A stretch of DNA of 64,000 nt from the NCBI GenBank assembly GCA_949317995.1, contig OX439044.1:25988733-26052732 (forward strand), in the 5' to 3' direction. The notes beneath the pieces were generated by a model. That model was not told where the DNA came from. It was given only the letters and a program-made list of their open reading frames with translations, and made no database searches. Shown piece by piece: positions 45,908-54,598 of this stretch (the first letter of the stretch is position 1; each line of letters opens with the position of its first letter). Source of the stretch: Acholoe squamosa (taxonomy: Eukaryota > Annelida > Polychaeta > Phyllodocida > Polynoidae). The translations under genes were made by a program, and so were the position numbers.

Positions 45908-46400
45908 TGAAAAATGTTCATTTGAACAAAAAATATTTTCCAGTTTAACACTGTTTTCTATGGAAAAAAATGTTCATTTGAACAAATGTTCGTTTGAACA
46001 ATTGTTCAAACGAACATTTTCCAGTTTAACACTGTTTTCTATGGGAAAAAATGTTCATTTGAACAAATGTTCGTTTGAACAATTGTTCAAATGAACATTT
46101 TCCATTTTAACACTGTTTTCTATGGGGAAAAATGTTCATTTGAACAAATGTTCGTTTGAACAATTGTTCAAATGAACATTTTCCATTTTAACACTGTTTT
46201 CTATGGGGAAAAATGTTCATTTGAACAAATGTTCGTTTGAACAATTGTTCAAATGAACATTTTCCATTTTAACACTGTTTTCTATGGGGAAAAATGTTCA
46301 TTTGAACAAATGTTCGTTTGAACAATTTTTCAAATGAACATTTTCCATTTTAACACTGTTTTCTATGAAGGAAATTTGTTCATTTGAACAATTTGTTTAA
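45908..46400. repeat. Six-copy 81-bp palindromic tandem array
   Basis: AACACTGTTTTCTATG recurs at exactly 81-bp steps: 45947, 46028, 46109, 46190, 46271, 46352. Most units hold a palindrome of about 48 bp made of GTTCATTTGAAC, GTTCGTTTGAAC and their inverse, which can fold into a hairpin. The first and last copies are degenerate. It lies between the polymerase stop and the start of the 290-aa ORF. Confidence 0.95.
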
Positions 46401-46464
46401 AACTTTTTTTTCTTTCAACGAAATGTACAACTGGAAGTGAAACTAGAAAAAGAAACCATTTTTT

Positions 46465-49400
46465 TTATATAGAAAGGGGTAGGGTGCTTACACCGTCTTC
46501 ACATACTTGTCTCTTTATGTACTGATAGGTTAGACCTTGTTTCCTTTGAGAGTAAGTCGTAACGCTGTGGTTTACTACTTTAAATCCTTTGTTGACTACC
46601 GTGACAACATTTTCACTGTCCAGTACTTCTTTGTACTTGTCAGTGGTCAGGGGGTTTTGTTTTTGAATTACACCTTTGCAACTCATTTTAACGGGCACAT
46701 TTACTCCTGTGCCTATGTAACATTTGGAGTTCAAGGCAGTCATTTCGTCACCTTCCCACTCCACTTTGAATAACCCGGGGGTTCTCTTGTCAAACGCCAG
46801 ACGGCTCTTACAACATGGTTGAGGCAGCCACAGCTCACCCAATACTTTGGTCTGAACATAGGTCTCTCTGTGGTGACTGTTGTCACATGATTCAGAGGGC
46901 AACCATTTGTGACGTTCTCTGAAGAAAGCTTCACGTTTTTCAGGAATAATTACGTCTTCTATTTTCTCTGCACTTAAAGCAAAGTAAAAACTGTCAGTGT
47001 CCATTTCACACATTTCAAAATCTTTCTCGTCTATGTATTCAAGGAGAAAGTCGTAATAGAAAGCCAACATTTTAAGTTTGGCATATTGGTATACCATGAA
47101 CCCTATTTGAACTGGGAGATCGTAGGTGATGGAGGTGGGCAAACAGGACAGTTCTACCGTGTTGTCACTTATGTCTTGCACATCTTGCACTGACCAGTGC
47201 ATGGCCAAACGTCTTGCCTTAGAGGGGTGAAGATACTTTGTTTGAACAAAGTTTTGTTTGTTGCATATGGTTTTTCCGTATGAACCATTTCCCAAAAGTT
47301 TGTACAGATCTGACAAAATCTTACAGTCTATATTTTCGTCGTCCTTCCTCCTAGCTTTGGTTACTTCGTCCATGAAGGGTAAAAAAGTCTGTTCTGGAGT
47401 GTATTCTACGAGAAGGTGTACTGTCGTAACTACCAAACCTTTTTCCAGGTACCACTTCAAGAGAGGAGTTCCCAACAAAATTCCCTCTGCGTGGTAGCTG
47501 CCTATAAGTTGGCGTTGCGGTTGTTTTAGCTTACCTGCTGCTTCCAGGTAACGTTTCATATGTTCACCTACGTCTTTTTTTCCTACTAAACAGTTTTTGA
47601 AAATAGGTGTCATTTCACTGAATTTTTCTTTCAAGTGTTCAGGTGTTTCTATGTCTACCTGGATAAGTCCAAAAGTTGTTCCTTTAGAAACCCCTCTCAG
47701 TATTTCATCCTGACTTTTTCTGCCTTGGCACAACGGTCTTTTAATTTCCCATTCACTTTTTGTTTCTCTGCACAAGTTTTCAGTTTTTTCTTTCAACCAC
47801 ATACACTCATACTTTTCCTCTACTTGGTAACCTAACGATTGAAGATATAGGGTAGTCAAAATGGTATTTTGGTTTTTTTCTTCTAACCATGCCTTTCCAT
47901 TGGGGTCTCTCAAAACTGATTTAGTAAGGTGACATATGTGACCATGCCAGTAGCACCCGTGAAACTGGTATACTTTTTTTGAAGCTGGATCATATCCGTC
48001 CACTTTTATTTTCCTTGAACCCAATACTACTTCCCCGTAGTTGTATTGGTGTAATATCTTGACTTTGTCTGTCACAGTTTTGTATCGCAACCATTCTGTG
48101 GCTGAGTAGCTAATCTGTTGACTGCAAACAGCTTGAAAATCGTTTTCTTTCCTGCGCACCACATAATAACCTGTGCAGTGCTCTTCACCCATGCACTTGA
48201 GGTACAAGCTGTTAGCATCTACCCCTACTATGTGTCTGCATACTTTGCTTTGTGACCCGTATTTTTTTTGTCTTATTCTTGTTTCTCCACTTTTGTGATG
48301 TCTGTGAAAAATAATAGAGGGACCCCCTACTAAGTTGCGTCTGAGCAAGGAGTGAACATCCTTTTCTTTCTCACCAAAAAGAATGTAAGGAGTGGCATTA
48401 GGTGCAGTGTTGTTGAAAAGAAACTTCAAGGTTAAACCTGGCAAAGTTAAACCGTCTTTGAACATGTCTACCCCACGATCTATAAAAAATTTTGTGTGCT
48501 CGTTTATGGCTAAAACAAAGGGTTTAACATCCAGGTTGTTGTAATATATCAAGTAGTCCTTCATAGTTTTCATTTTGTTTTCTTTCCAGACCTTCTTACA
48601 TTCAAGATAATCTTCTTTGCTTATTCCACCACCCGACAAAGAACTGTAGAAGCAGTGGCGTGGAGGAAGAGCTTTGTTGTTCAGTTTTCTTATGTTGTCC
48701 ATCCACTCGTAGGGAAAAAAACCTTTTTCAGCTTTCCCTTTTAGAAAGGCTTTCAGGTAGTTTGCGTAGGAATAACCTGGTGCCAAATAGTTAAACATGT
48801 CAAGGAAAAGAAGATGGTCTGTGTACACTGCTATGTACTTGTTGCATTTTTTTATGGTTTTCATTTCTGTTTTGTCTGTGTCTATAAAAAAAGAATGAAA
48901 TTCCTTTTTTATCAAATTAATGTCATACTTTCCAGAGTTGAAACCTAGAACAGGGACTCTTTCTATGTAGGTAAGAAGTTTTTCCTTCACTTCAAGAACA
49001 TGGGAGATTTTTTTTGGGGGATTTTTTTTGTTCTTTGCTGGAAAAACTTTGCTAGCTTTATGTTCTAGTTCCTTTTGTTTTTCTTCTAGAGAGTCTAGTT
49101 CGTCTAAAACATCTCTAAAATTCTCTTTCACCTGTTCTCCTATCAACTGCCCCAAGTTGTTTATGTGTTCCAACACATTTTTAACCAAAGGATCGTCGTC
49201 CCTGTTGGAATTTCTGACGAAACACACTGGTTCTGTATGCCCAGGAAAATCAGAAGCTACACTGGCAGAAAGGGGTATGTGAGTTTTTTCTATCACAGTG
49301 TTAGCATTTTCTGGGGACGAATTTTCAGGTTGGACGAAATAGCTTTCAAAGTCAAACACAATTTTATAGGGGTATATTTTTTTCTCAGGTGAACAAACTA

Positions 49401-50607
49401 TTCCCAGTTCCTCTAAAACTTGAAAAACTGTTTTGGATGGATTGTATGCTCCACCTTTGTACCTGAAGCTGACTTTGGTGCAATCTTTTTTCACCCCATT
49501 GTGTTGTTTCAAAAGGAAGCTACGAGTGAAAACTTTATGACACTTTTCACAGGGGTACATTTTACCATACAGTCCCATGTTAGTTATTAAACTTACATGG
49601 TTTCTGTGTAAGTTCAAGTTCATGATTTTCTTGGATGAACACATGTTTGACCTTATAATTTTAGGTCGACCCTTTCTTTTACCAAAAGAGGGAAGGTAAA
49701 AGATTCTTATGTTAACTTCAAACATTTTTTCTAACCTGTCTAAATCTCTTATGTTAACGCCCTCAAAAGTCTCCTTGTTCACCCCTGGATAGGCTTCAAG
49801 GAAAAGCTCTTGAGTCTTTTCTAAAGATTCATACAGGAAGAAAGACAGACATCTAAAGAAACACAAGTTGTCCTTGTAAGCCCTTTTGGTTTTAGGGTCT
49901 CTGTGAAAGTGTTGCATTCCTCTTTGTCTTAAACCTGGTGGAACAGTTTTCATTTTACCTAAAAGATATTCTCCTCCCGTAGCCCTTATCAGTGTGATGT
50001 TGGCGTTCACGTTGCCTATTACACTCCATTTAGTAGAGGGTCTTTGAGTGTCTTCTTTAATGTTGTTTTCTATTAAATCTAAACACTCTGCAAAGTCTTT
50101 GTCGTCCCTTATAAAAATGTAAGGGTCTCTATGACTTTCACTGTCATAGAACAAAGACGAGTTGTTGGCAGAAGCATGAAAGTACATGACTTTCTCTTCT
50201 TCTTCTTCCTCCTTAGAGGAAGACAACAACCTTCCAAAAGAGACAGCCACTTTGTAAGCCATAACTTGATTTCTATGAATAGAGGTAAGCGCCTCTATTA
50301 CCTGTTTGGCTCCCAAGTCTTTGTTGAAACTTGTCATTCTGACGTTGAAAATGGACTGAAGCTTACCAAGCACAGCCAAACCTGAAGCTATGGACTTGAA
50401 GTTGTCACGGTAACTGCTTTTATGCAAAGAATTTTTTTCTATTTCTTTTGGAAGTTCTAAGCTGTCGGAAAAAGTTTCTCTTCTACAAGAATCTGAGTTA
50501 CATAAAGTTTTTCCACTGTTTTCTACAGTAACCAAACGTGGAGGTCTAGGGGTGTTACACATTGGACAGTTGACGGTGTAAAGTTGTTTTACCTTTTTGG
50601 GCGGCAT
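46465..50607 (-). CDS. polB: Protein-primed family B DNA polymerase (1380 aa)
   Basis: Replicates the linear element from its ends. Exonuclease motifs: ExoI FDFES (D419, E421), ExoII FNSGKYD (556-562), ExoIII YNNLDV (689-694). Polymerase motifs: A DANSLY (797-802), B KLLGNGSYGK (1103-1112), C MDTDS (1202-1206). These fit the DNA_pol_B_2 family. Extras: an N-terminal CPMC...C...C metal site (14-41), an OTU-like segment (DNLCFF at 246-251 with a possible His at 337), a zinc-finger-like CEKC...H...C (353-376), and an inserted GYDP...QFHGCYWHGHICH block (871-893) like the core of Vsr-type nucleases. ATG at 50607 follows an A-rich leader; a TATATA lies about 45 bases upstream. The frame is intact. 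Terminal-protein function, if encoded here, is not evident. Confidence 0.95.
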   Translation of the reverse strand: MPPKKVKQLYTVNCPMCNTPRPPRLVTVENSGKTLCNSDSCRRETFSDSLELPKEIEKNSLHKSSYRDNFKSIASGLAVLGKLQSIFNVRMTSFNKDLGAKQVIEALTSIHRNQVMAYKVAVSFGRLLSSSKEEEEEEKVMYFHASANNSSLFYDSESHRDPYIFIRDDKDFAECLDLIENNIKEDTQRPSTKWSVIGNVNANITLIRATGGEYLLGKMKTVPPGLRQRGMQHFHRDPKTKRAYKDNLCFFRCLSFFLYESLEKTQELFLEAYPGVNKETFEGVNIRDLDRLEKMFEVNIRIFYLPSFGKRKGRPKIIRSNMCSSKKIMNLNLHRNHVSLITNMGLYGKMYPCEKCHKVFTRSFLLKQHNGVKKDCTKVSFRYKGGAYNPSKTVFQVLEELGIVCSPEKKIYPYKIVFDFESYFVQPENSSPENANTVIEKTHIPLSASVASDFPGHTEPVCFVRNSNRDDDPLVKNVLEHINNLGQLIGEQVKENFRDVLDELDSLEEKQKELEHKASKVFPAKNKKNPPKKISHVLEVKEKLLTYIERVPVLGFNSGKYDINLIKKEFHSFFIDTDKTEMKTIKKCNKYIAVYTDHLLFLDMFNYLAPGYSYANYLKAFLKGKAEKGFFPYEWMDNIRKLNNKALPPRHCFYSSLSGGGISKEDYLECKKVWKENKMKTMKDYLIYYNNLDVKPFVLAINEHTKFFIDRGVDMFKDGLTLPGLTLKFLFNNTAPNATPYILFGEKEKDVHSLLRRNLVGGPSIIFHRHHKSGETRIRQKKYGSQSKVCRHIVGVDANSLYLKCMGEEHCTGYYVVRRKENDFQAVCSQQISYSATEWLRYKTVTDKVKILHQYNYGEVVLGSRKIKVDGYDPASKKVYQFHGCYWHGHICHLTKSVLRDPNGKAWLEEKNQNTILTTLYLQSLGYQVEEKYECMWLKEKTENLCRETKSEWEIKRPLCQGRKSQDEILRGVSKGTTFGLIQVDIETPEHLKEKFSEMTPIFKNCLVGKKDVGEHMKRYLEAAGKLKQPQRQLIGSYHAEGILLGTPLLKWYLEKGLVVTTVHLLVEYTPEQTFLPFMDEVTKARRKDDENIDCKILSDLYKLLGNGSYGKTICNKQNFVQTKYLHPSKARRLAMHWSVQDVQDISDNTVELSCLPTSITYDLPVQIGFMVYQYAKLKMLAFYYDFLLEYIDEKDFEMCEMDTDSFYFALSAEKIEDVIIPEKREAFFRERHKWLPSESCDNSHHRETYVQTKVLGELWLPQPCCKSRLAFDKRTPGLFKVEWEGDEMTALNSKCYIGTGVNVPVKMSCKGVIQKQNPLTTDKYKEVLDSENVVTVVNKGFKVVNHSVTTYSQRKQGLTYQYIKRQVCEDGVSTLPLSI

Positions 50608-50839
50608 TTTTTTTTTAAGGTTTCTTTTTCTTGTTTCACTTTATGTTCTATATACAAACTTATAACTAAAAACCTAACCTAAGTATACATGGAGTACATA
50701 TGGAACTTAAACCTACGCTGGGCTATGTTGACTAATAACGGAGTACATCTAAATCTAACTACAAATTAGCTGATATACATCATAATGTAAAAGCACTTAA
50801 CAAGGAGCTGTTGACCAGACACTATACAAAGTTGACCAC
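50608..50839 (-). promoter_or_regulatory. Gap between the SIM protein and polymerase; likely polymerase promoter
   Basis: AT-rich with TATATA on the minus strand near 50654, suitably placed for the polymerase ATG at 50607. No ORF. Confidence 0.35.
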
Positions 50840-52243
50840 TTACCCAGAGTAGAAATCGGTCGTTTCGTCTAGGAAGGGACCAACTCGTGATTTTATGTCC
50901 TCCAGAATGAAGGGGGACACAGTGTGTCCGCAGTGTGTGGCTGAAGGGGGCATTCTGAAGCTGGAAGACACCGAGGCATTCATTTCCTCCACGTAGCTGG
51001 TTGTTCCTATGTGAACTTTAGGAGTTCCCTTGTACAAGTTTACCAGGACCATAGCCCGGCCTCCACTGGGGTCGGTGCAGTCTTGGTTCAAGGACAACAA
51101 AAGATTATCCACCTTCCTCTCTCCAAGGGCAGCTAGGCGGTGTAACTCCTTGTACTTTCCTAGGATGCACTCTATCTGGTCCACTAAGTTCCTGAATTCA
51201 CGCGCCTCTAGGTTCAAGCACCGCTCGTAAGGTTTGTCCAGGTAGGTTCTCAAGCATACTCCCCTGATGCTAGGTTCCCTGTATATTTCTATGCAGGCGT
51301 TGTTATCCCCTTCCGGATAAAAAACCTGGTTGGGGGCAGGTGACTTTTCTTGGAAACCAAATCGAGCAGGCCACTTTTTTACCACCAAAGGCACTGACCT
51401 AAAGCCCACAAGCTTGCTGGAAGAACTGGGGGCAGTTCCCTCCCCAAACTTTTGCCTGTGTGACTTGTCTTTAGGAGAAGGAACACCTGGGACAGAACCA
51501 ATTGGCTCGGCACCATAGGATGAAGTCGCTGAGGAATCTGAAGCAGGGGTAGAGACAGGGGTTTTCTTGTGGTAGGCGCGCTTCTGTCTTTTTTTCTTAG
51601 GCTCCCCTTCTTTCTCACTGGAACAGTTTCTTTTTTCCGGCGGGCTTTTAAGAAGCAGCTCCTCTACTGGAACCGGGAGAGAGTACAGAGGAGAAGGGCC
51701 GGTTAAATCTATAACCTCTACCTGCGAATACCCCCCGCGGTGAGCAGGTGAAGGTGTCCCTTGTGTTAAGTCCACCACTTCTATGGGTTTAACTGCCGGT
51801 GATGAGGTTGTAAGGTCTATAACCTTAATTGGACTGACCTGGGGAGAAGGTTCCTCCGGAGTCACGGGTGAGTAAGAGGCGGACGTAGGTGTTTCAGTGG
51901 GGGGTTGGTAGTTCAAAGGTGCCGGGGGATTGATGTATTCCCTGATGTCAAAATCGCCGTCGCCAGCTTCCTGAGGAGAGCGATCCCGGACGCGATCCAG
52001 GAAATCAGTGATTTCGCCATGAAGAGCTGCAAGAGCGGCTTCCTGTTCTCCTGCATCAGGCACTTCAGTTGGAAGCCGAGCAGGAGTTGCAGGTGGTTTA
52101 TCAGGTGAGGCTGGAGAGGTAGGAGGAGGGGCGATGCCCGACGCCTTTTCCACTGTCTGTTTAGAAGTAGTAAAAGTTAGTGGAGCCAGTTTTTTAGCTC
52201 CTCCTCTCCTGACACTAAGTCCCGTCTTCATGCGACCAGGCAT
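50840..52243 (-). CDS. Nuclear-type protein with three SUMO-interaction motifs (467 aa)
   Basis: The first ATG is at 52243 (AACAATGCC context); an open frame continues upstream to 52312 only through a TTG. The N-terminal half is disordered and rich in Pro/Ser/Thr. It carries IKVIDLT (139-145), IEVVDLT (154-160) and VEVIDLT (175-181), close matches to SUMO-interaction motifs such as those of PIAS-type proteins. A basic PKKKRQKRAYHKK stretch (215-227) looks like a nuclear signal. The last 190 residues appear folded, with alternating beta strands (NNACIEIYREPSIRGVCLRTYLD) then a helix. That pattern recalls PC4-like single-strand-DNA binders, but the match is weak. Its place beside the polymerase suggests an early nuclear factor acting on SUMO-rich host bodies or on replication. 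Function is inferred. Confidence 0.65.
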   Translation of the reverse strand: MPGRMKTGLSVRRGGAKKLAPLTFTTSKQTVEKASGIAPPPTSPASPDKPPATPARLPTEVPDAGEQEAALAALHGEITDFLDRVRDRSPQEAGDGDFDIREYINPPAPLNYQPPTETPTSASYSPVTPEEPSPQVSPIKVIDLTTSSPAVKPIEVVDLTQGTPSPAHRGGYSQVEVIDLTGPSPLYSLPVPVEELLLKSPPEKRNCSSEKEGEPKKKRQKRAYHKKTPVSTPASDSSATSSYGAEPIGSVPGVPSPKDKSHRQKFGEGTAPSSSSKLVGFRSVPLVVKKWPARFGFQEKSPAPNQVFYPEGDNNACIEIYREPSIRGVCLRTYLDKPYERCLNLEAREFRNLVDQIECILGKYKELHRLAALGERKVDNLLLSLNQDCTDPSGGRAMVLVNLYKGTPKVHIGTTSYVEEMNASVSSSFRMPPSATHCGHTVSPFILEDIKSRVGPFLDETTDFYSG

Positions 52244-52641
52244 TGTTCTCCTTGAAGATGAAAGGGTGGCAGGGCTGGAAGGTGCAGGAGCAGGACGGCG
52301 AACAGCAGACAAACGTCAGAAAAGGTTTGATGAAGATCGAGCAGCTCAAGTCTACTTTATAGTAACTATCCTGATACGATGCTGGGACGTTCCCTTGTCG
52401 TTCAGATAACGTACAACCACGTCCATGAGTCGTAGATAACCGTGCTTTTCCATTCATAGTATGTTTTACACTTAGTCAGTGTTGTTTTGGAAAAAAGTAA
52501 AAAAGCTTAACTCAAATAAAAAACGTGATAACGTTCAGTCAACGTTCAGGGTGAGGCTTGTAAAACGAGTCTTGTTGTTACCGTTCTGTAATTAACGCAA
52601 ACCATTCGTCATTCATCAGAACTAGCTTCTCTCAAGCAGAC
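52244..52641. promoter_or_regulatory. Divergent promoter region between the two arms
   Basis: Leftward and rightward genes start on opposite sides. TATAAA on the minus strand lies at about 52356-52361, some 110 bases before the leftward ATG at 52243. No clear TATA was found for the rightward gene. No conserved ORF across it. Confidence 0.5.
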
Positions 52642-53298
52642 ATGGCTAACTTTTGTCCTTTGCCTTTGTCTTTGACCGTAGGTCACAAAAGGCGTCAGGA
52701 GGTGTTTATTTCAGACATCAGGAGGGGTGTAGAAGAAGGTAAGGTGTGGGCTGTGTGGAAATTCTGTCCTGAAAATTTGAACAGGGATCTTTACATCCCT
52801 CCTAACTGTAACTTCAAACAATGCTTTTTGCACAACCAAACCACTGCATTGGTTCCTGGTGGACCCTCTGTCAAAAAACTTATCTCAGAAAATGGGGAAA
52901 GTTTTTTTTCAGGTGTTCTTTTGGGACATGGTGCCATGGTACACTTAATGTCTAGACATTCCATTTCCTCTGGAAGTTCAAAGAAATTCATTTCAGACAG
53001 ACAAAAACCCTTTTTTCTAAGGGATCAACCTTTGGGGGGAGGGCCTGGTAATTCAGTTTTCATCGATTCTACTATGGTGAAGGCTTTAATTAAAGCCACT
53101 TTACTTCACCCAGACAAAATTACACACTCTTTAGGTTCAAAAATTTTCTATGAAAGAGGATTCAGGACAGAGATTGGCCACAATTACCATGGATGCTGTC
53201 ATGTTGTGAGAGTTATTACTGAAATAACTGCCTCCCATGAAAAAGGTCAGCTGAAGGTGGTAACAGCCTACCCCGTATCTAATTTTTGGTCCTCCTAA
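52642..53298 (+). CDS. Polinton orphan 1 (218 aa)
   Basis: ATG at 52642 begins MANFCPLPLSLTVGHKRRQE. First gene of the rightward arm. No family recognised. The N-terminal half has several Cys and a Gly/Ser-rich middle. The C-terminal part (HPDKITHSLGSKIFYERGF, then a repeated-strand segment ending VVTAYPVSNFW) has the strand-rich look and closing AYPV-type strand seen in barnase/EndoU/RelE-type RNase folds. No catalytic set can be assigned, so this is a guess. Intact frame and position in the variable zone argue for a real accessory gene. Confidence 0.6.
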   Translation: MANFCPLPLSLTVGHKRRQEVFISDIRRGVEEGKVWAVWKFCPENLNRDLYIPPNCNFKQCFLHNQTTALVPGGPSVKKLISENGESFFSGVLLGHGAMVHLMSRHSISSGSSKKFISDRQKPFFLRDQPLGGGPGNSVFIDSTMVKALIKATLLHPDKITHSLGSKIFYERGFRTEIGHNYHGCCHVVRVITEITASHEKGQLKVVTAYPVSNFWSS

Positions 53299-53475
53299 TA
53301 AAACTGAACAAAAAATAAACGATGATCCTCCGGGTAAGGCCCCTGGGCCAAACCCACCCTTCCACATGTTTTCCCCTCTTTTCAGAACGCTCAGGCACTG
53401 ACCCTGACGTTTGTTTCGTCCTTGAGCAATAAATCATTTCAGGAAATTGCGATAAGGAAAGACTGACAGGTTTCC

Positions 53476-53481
53476 TATAAA
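53476..53481 (+). promoter_or_regulatory. TATA box of the 207-aa ORF
   Basis: TATAAA in a CCTATAAAGG context, 59 bases before the ATG at 53535. Confidence 0.5.
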
Positions 53482-53534
53482 GGTTAAACGGGGACTAAAC
53501 CATCGTTATTTGACACAACAACCTTCGACCTACT

Positions 53535-54158
53535 ATGTCGCGTTACTCCCTGCAGCGTGTATTAGAACAACGTCACCCCGACGACACTCAAGTTCTGACA
53601 TATGTGAGGGAAAGAAATGAAATTATATGTTGCTCTTCTATTTGTTTCAGGTACGTGTGCAAATACTTGAAAGAATGTGTTCTTCACCGGAAAAAATTAT
53701 ACTTAGTTTTTTCTTCAGTGCAATCAAGTTTTACATCCAAAGACAGAAAAACCTTGAGGAAAATGGTTTTGAGTCATAACTTGTCGAAATTTTCAGCGGT
53801 GGAAACCTTGGGTTATGCCCTGAAGCATGGAAGAAAGGGAAAAGGCCCACTGAAAAACCCCTTCCATGTGGAAGCATTGAAAGCGGCAGAAGAGCATCAC
53901 GCCAAAGAAAATCCCCGCCTACTTAACCAGCGTCTTCATTTCTTCATGTCTATTTTGGAACTTCTAGCTGAGTGCTTAGAAACCAAAACTTTGTTTTCCT
54001 CCTGCCCCATATTTCACATCCCATCATCGTCCCTGGATCGTTTCAGTGTAGAGGAGAAAGAAAAAGTTTGGTTTTATCTGGCTATGTGGTGCACCCAGCT
54101 TATCTCCCTTACTCACTGTTTTCACCACAATCAGCTCGCTTTACACTCAACGTCATAA
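53535..54158 (+). CDS. Polinton orphan 2 (207 aa)
   Basis: ATG at 53535 lies 59 bases after a TATA box. The product is mainly helical by composition, with several Cys and His residues and a hydrophobic helix (LHFFMSILELLAECLE) in the C-terminal half. No domain recognised. The sequence CTATTTGTTTCAG/GTACGT at about 53647-53665 looks exactly like juxtaposed splice acceptor and donor inside the coding frame. It lies between orphan 1 and the Death-domain gene, in the part of the element where accessory genes are expected. Confidence 0.55.
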   Translation: MSRYSLQRVLEQRHPDDTQVLTYVRERNEIICCSSICFRYVCKYLKECVLHRKKLYLVFSSVQSSFTSKDRKTLRKMVLSHNLSKFSAVETLGYALKHGRKGKGPLKNPFHVEALKAAEEHHAKENPRLLNQRLHFFMSILELLAECLETKTLFSSCPIFHIPSSSLDRFSVEEKEKVWFYLAMWCTQLISLTHCFHHNQLALHSTS

Positions 54159-54224
54159 CAAATTTAAACGAACGAAGAACGATGTAACATGCTTACCTAA
54201 ACAGGGGGAAGGGAACGGGAGAGA

Positions 54225-54507
54225 TATATAGAATAGGATAGAATAGGGTAGGATAAAATAGGGTAGGGTAGGGTAGGGTAGGGTAGGGTAGGGTAGGAAA
54301 GGGTGGGGTTGGGTTTAAAAAACTATGGGGTGGGGGGGTGGGGGCACCCCTCAAGTATGGGGGGTTTGGGGCTTGTTGGCCCGGGCTGGCCGCCCAAAAT
54401 AACCCACCTAACCCACCCACCCACCTACCCACCCACCTAAACCACCTACCCACCTACCCTACCCTACCCTACCTTACCCTACCCTACCCTACCCTACCCT
54501 ACCCTAT
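54225..54507. repeat. GGGTA array facing a CCCTA array
   Basis: About eight GGGTA units (54242-54296) are separated by G-rich and C-rich spacer from about ten CCCTA/CCCAC units (54420-54507), so the two arms are inverted. Each arm can form a G-quadruplex on one strand. It fills most of the gap before the Death-domain gene. Confidence 0.9.
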
Positions 54508-54512
54508 ATAAG
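54505..54512 (+). promoter_or_regulatory. TATA box of the Death-domain gene
   Basis: TATATAAG at the end of the CCCTA array, 94 bases before the ATG at 54599. Confidence 0.5.
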
Positions 54513-54598
54513 TCAACTGTATGCTTTCTAGCCTGTCATAACCTGCCTGCCTTCCTACCTGCCTGCCTTACTTGCTCAACACTTTTTATTTGGACGCT

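Noticed and set aside
45882-46094. ORF with repeated NVHLNKCSFEQ
   Set aside because: Translation of the 81-bp array.
54225-54507. Telomere or interstitial telomere reading of the GGGTA arrays
   Set aside because: The unit is a pentamer, opposes itself, and lies inside an intact Polinton.
54572-54598. Upstream starts at TTG for the Death-domain gene (also 55203, 58282 and 52312 for other genes)
   Set aside because: These are not ATG; the first ATG in good context lies a little downstream in each case.
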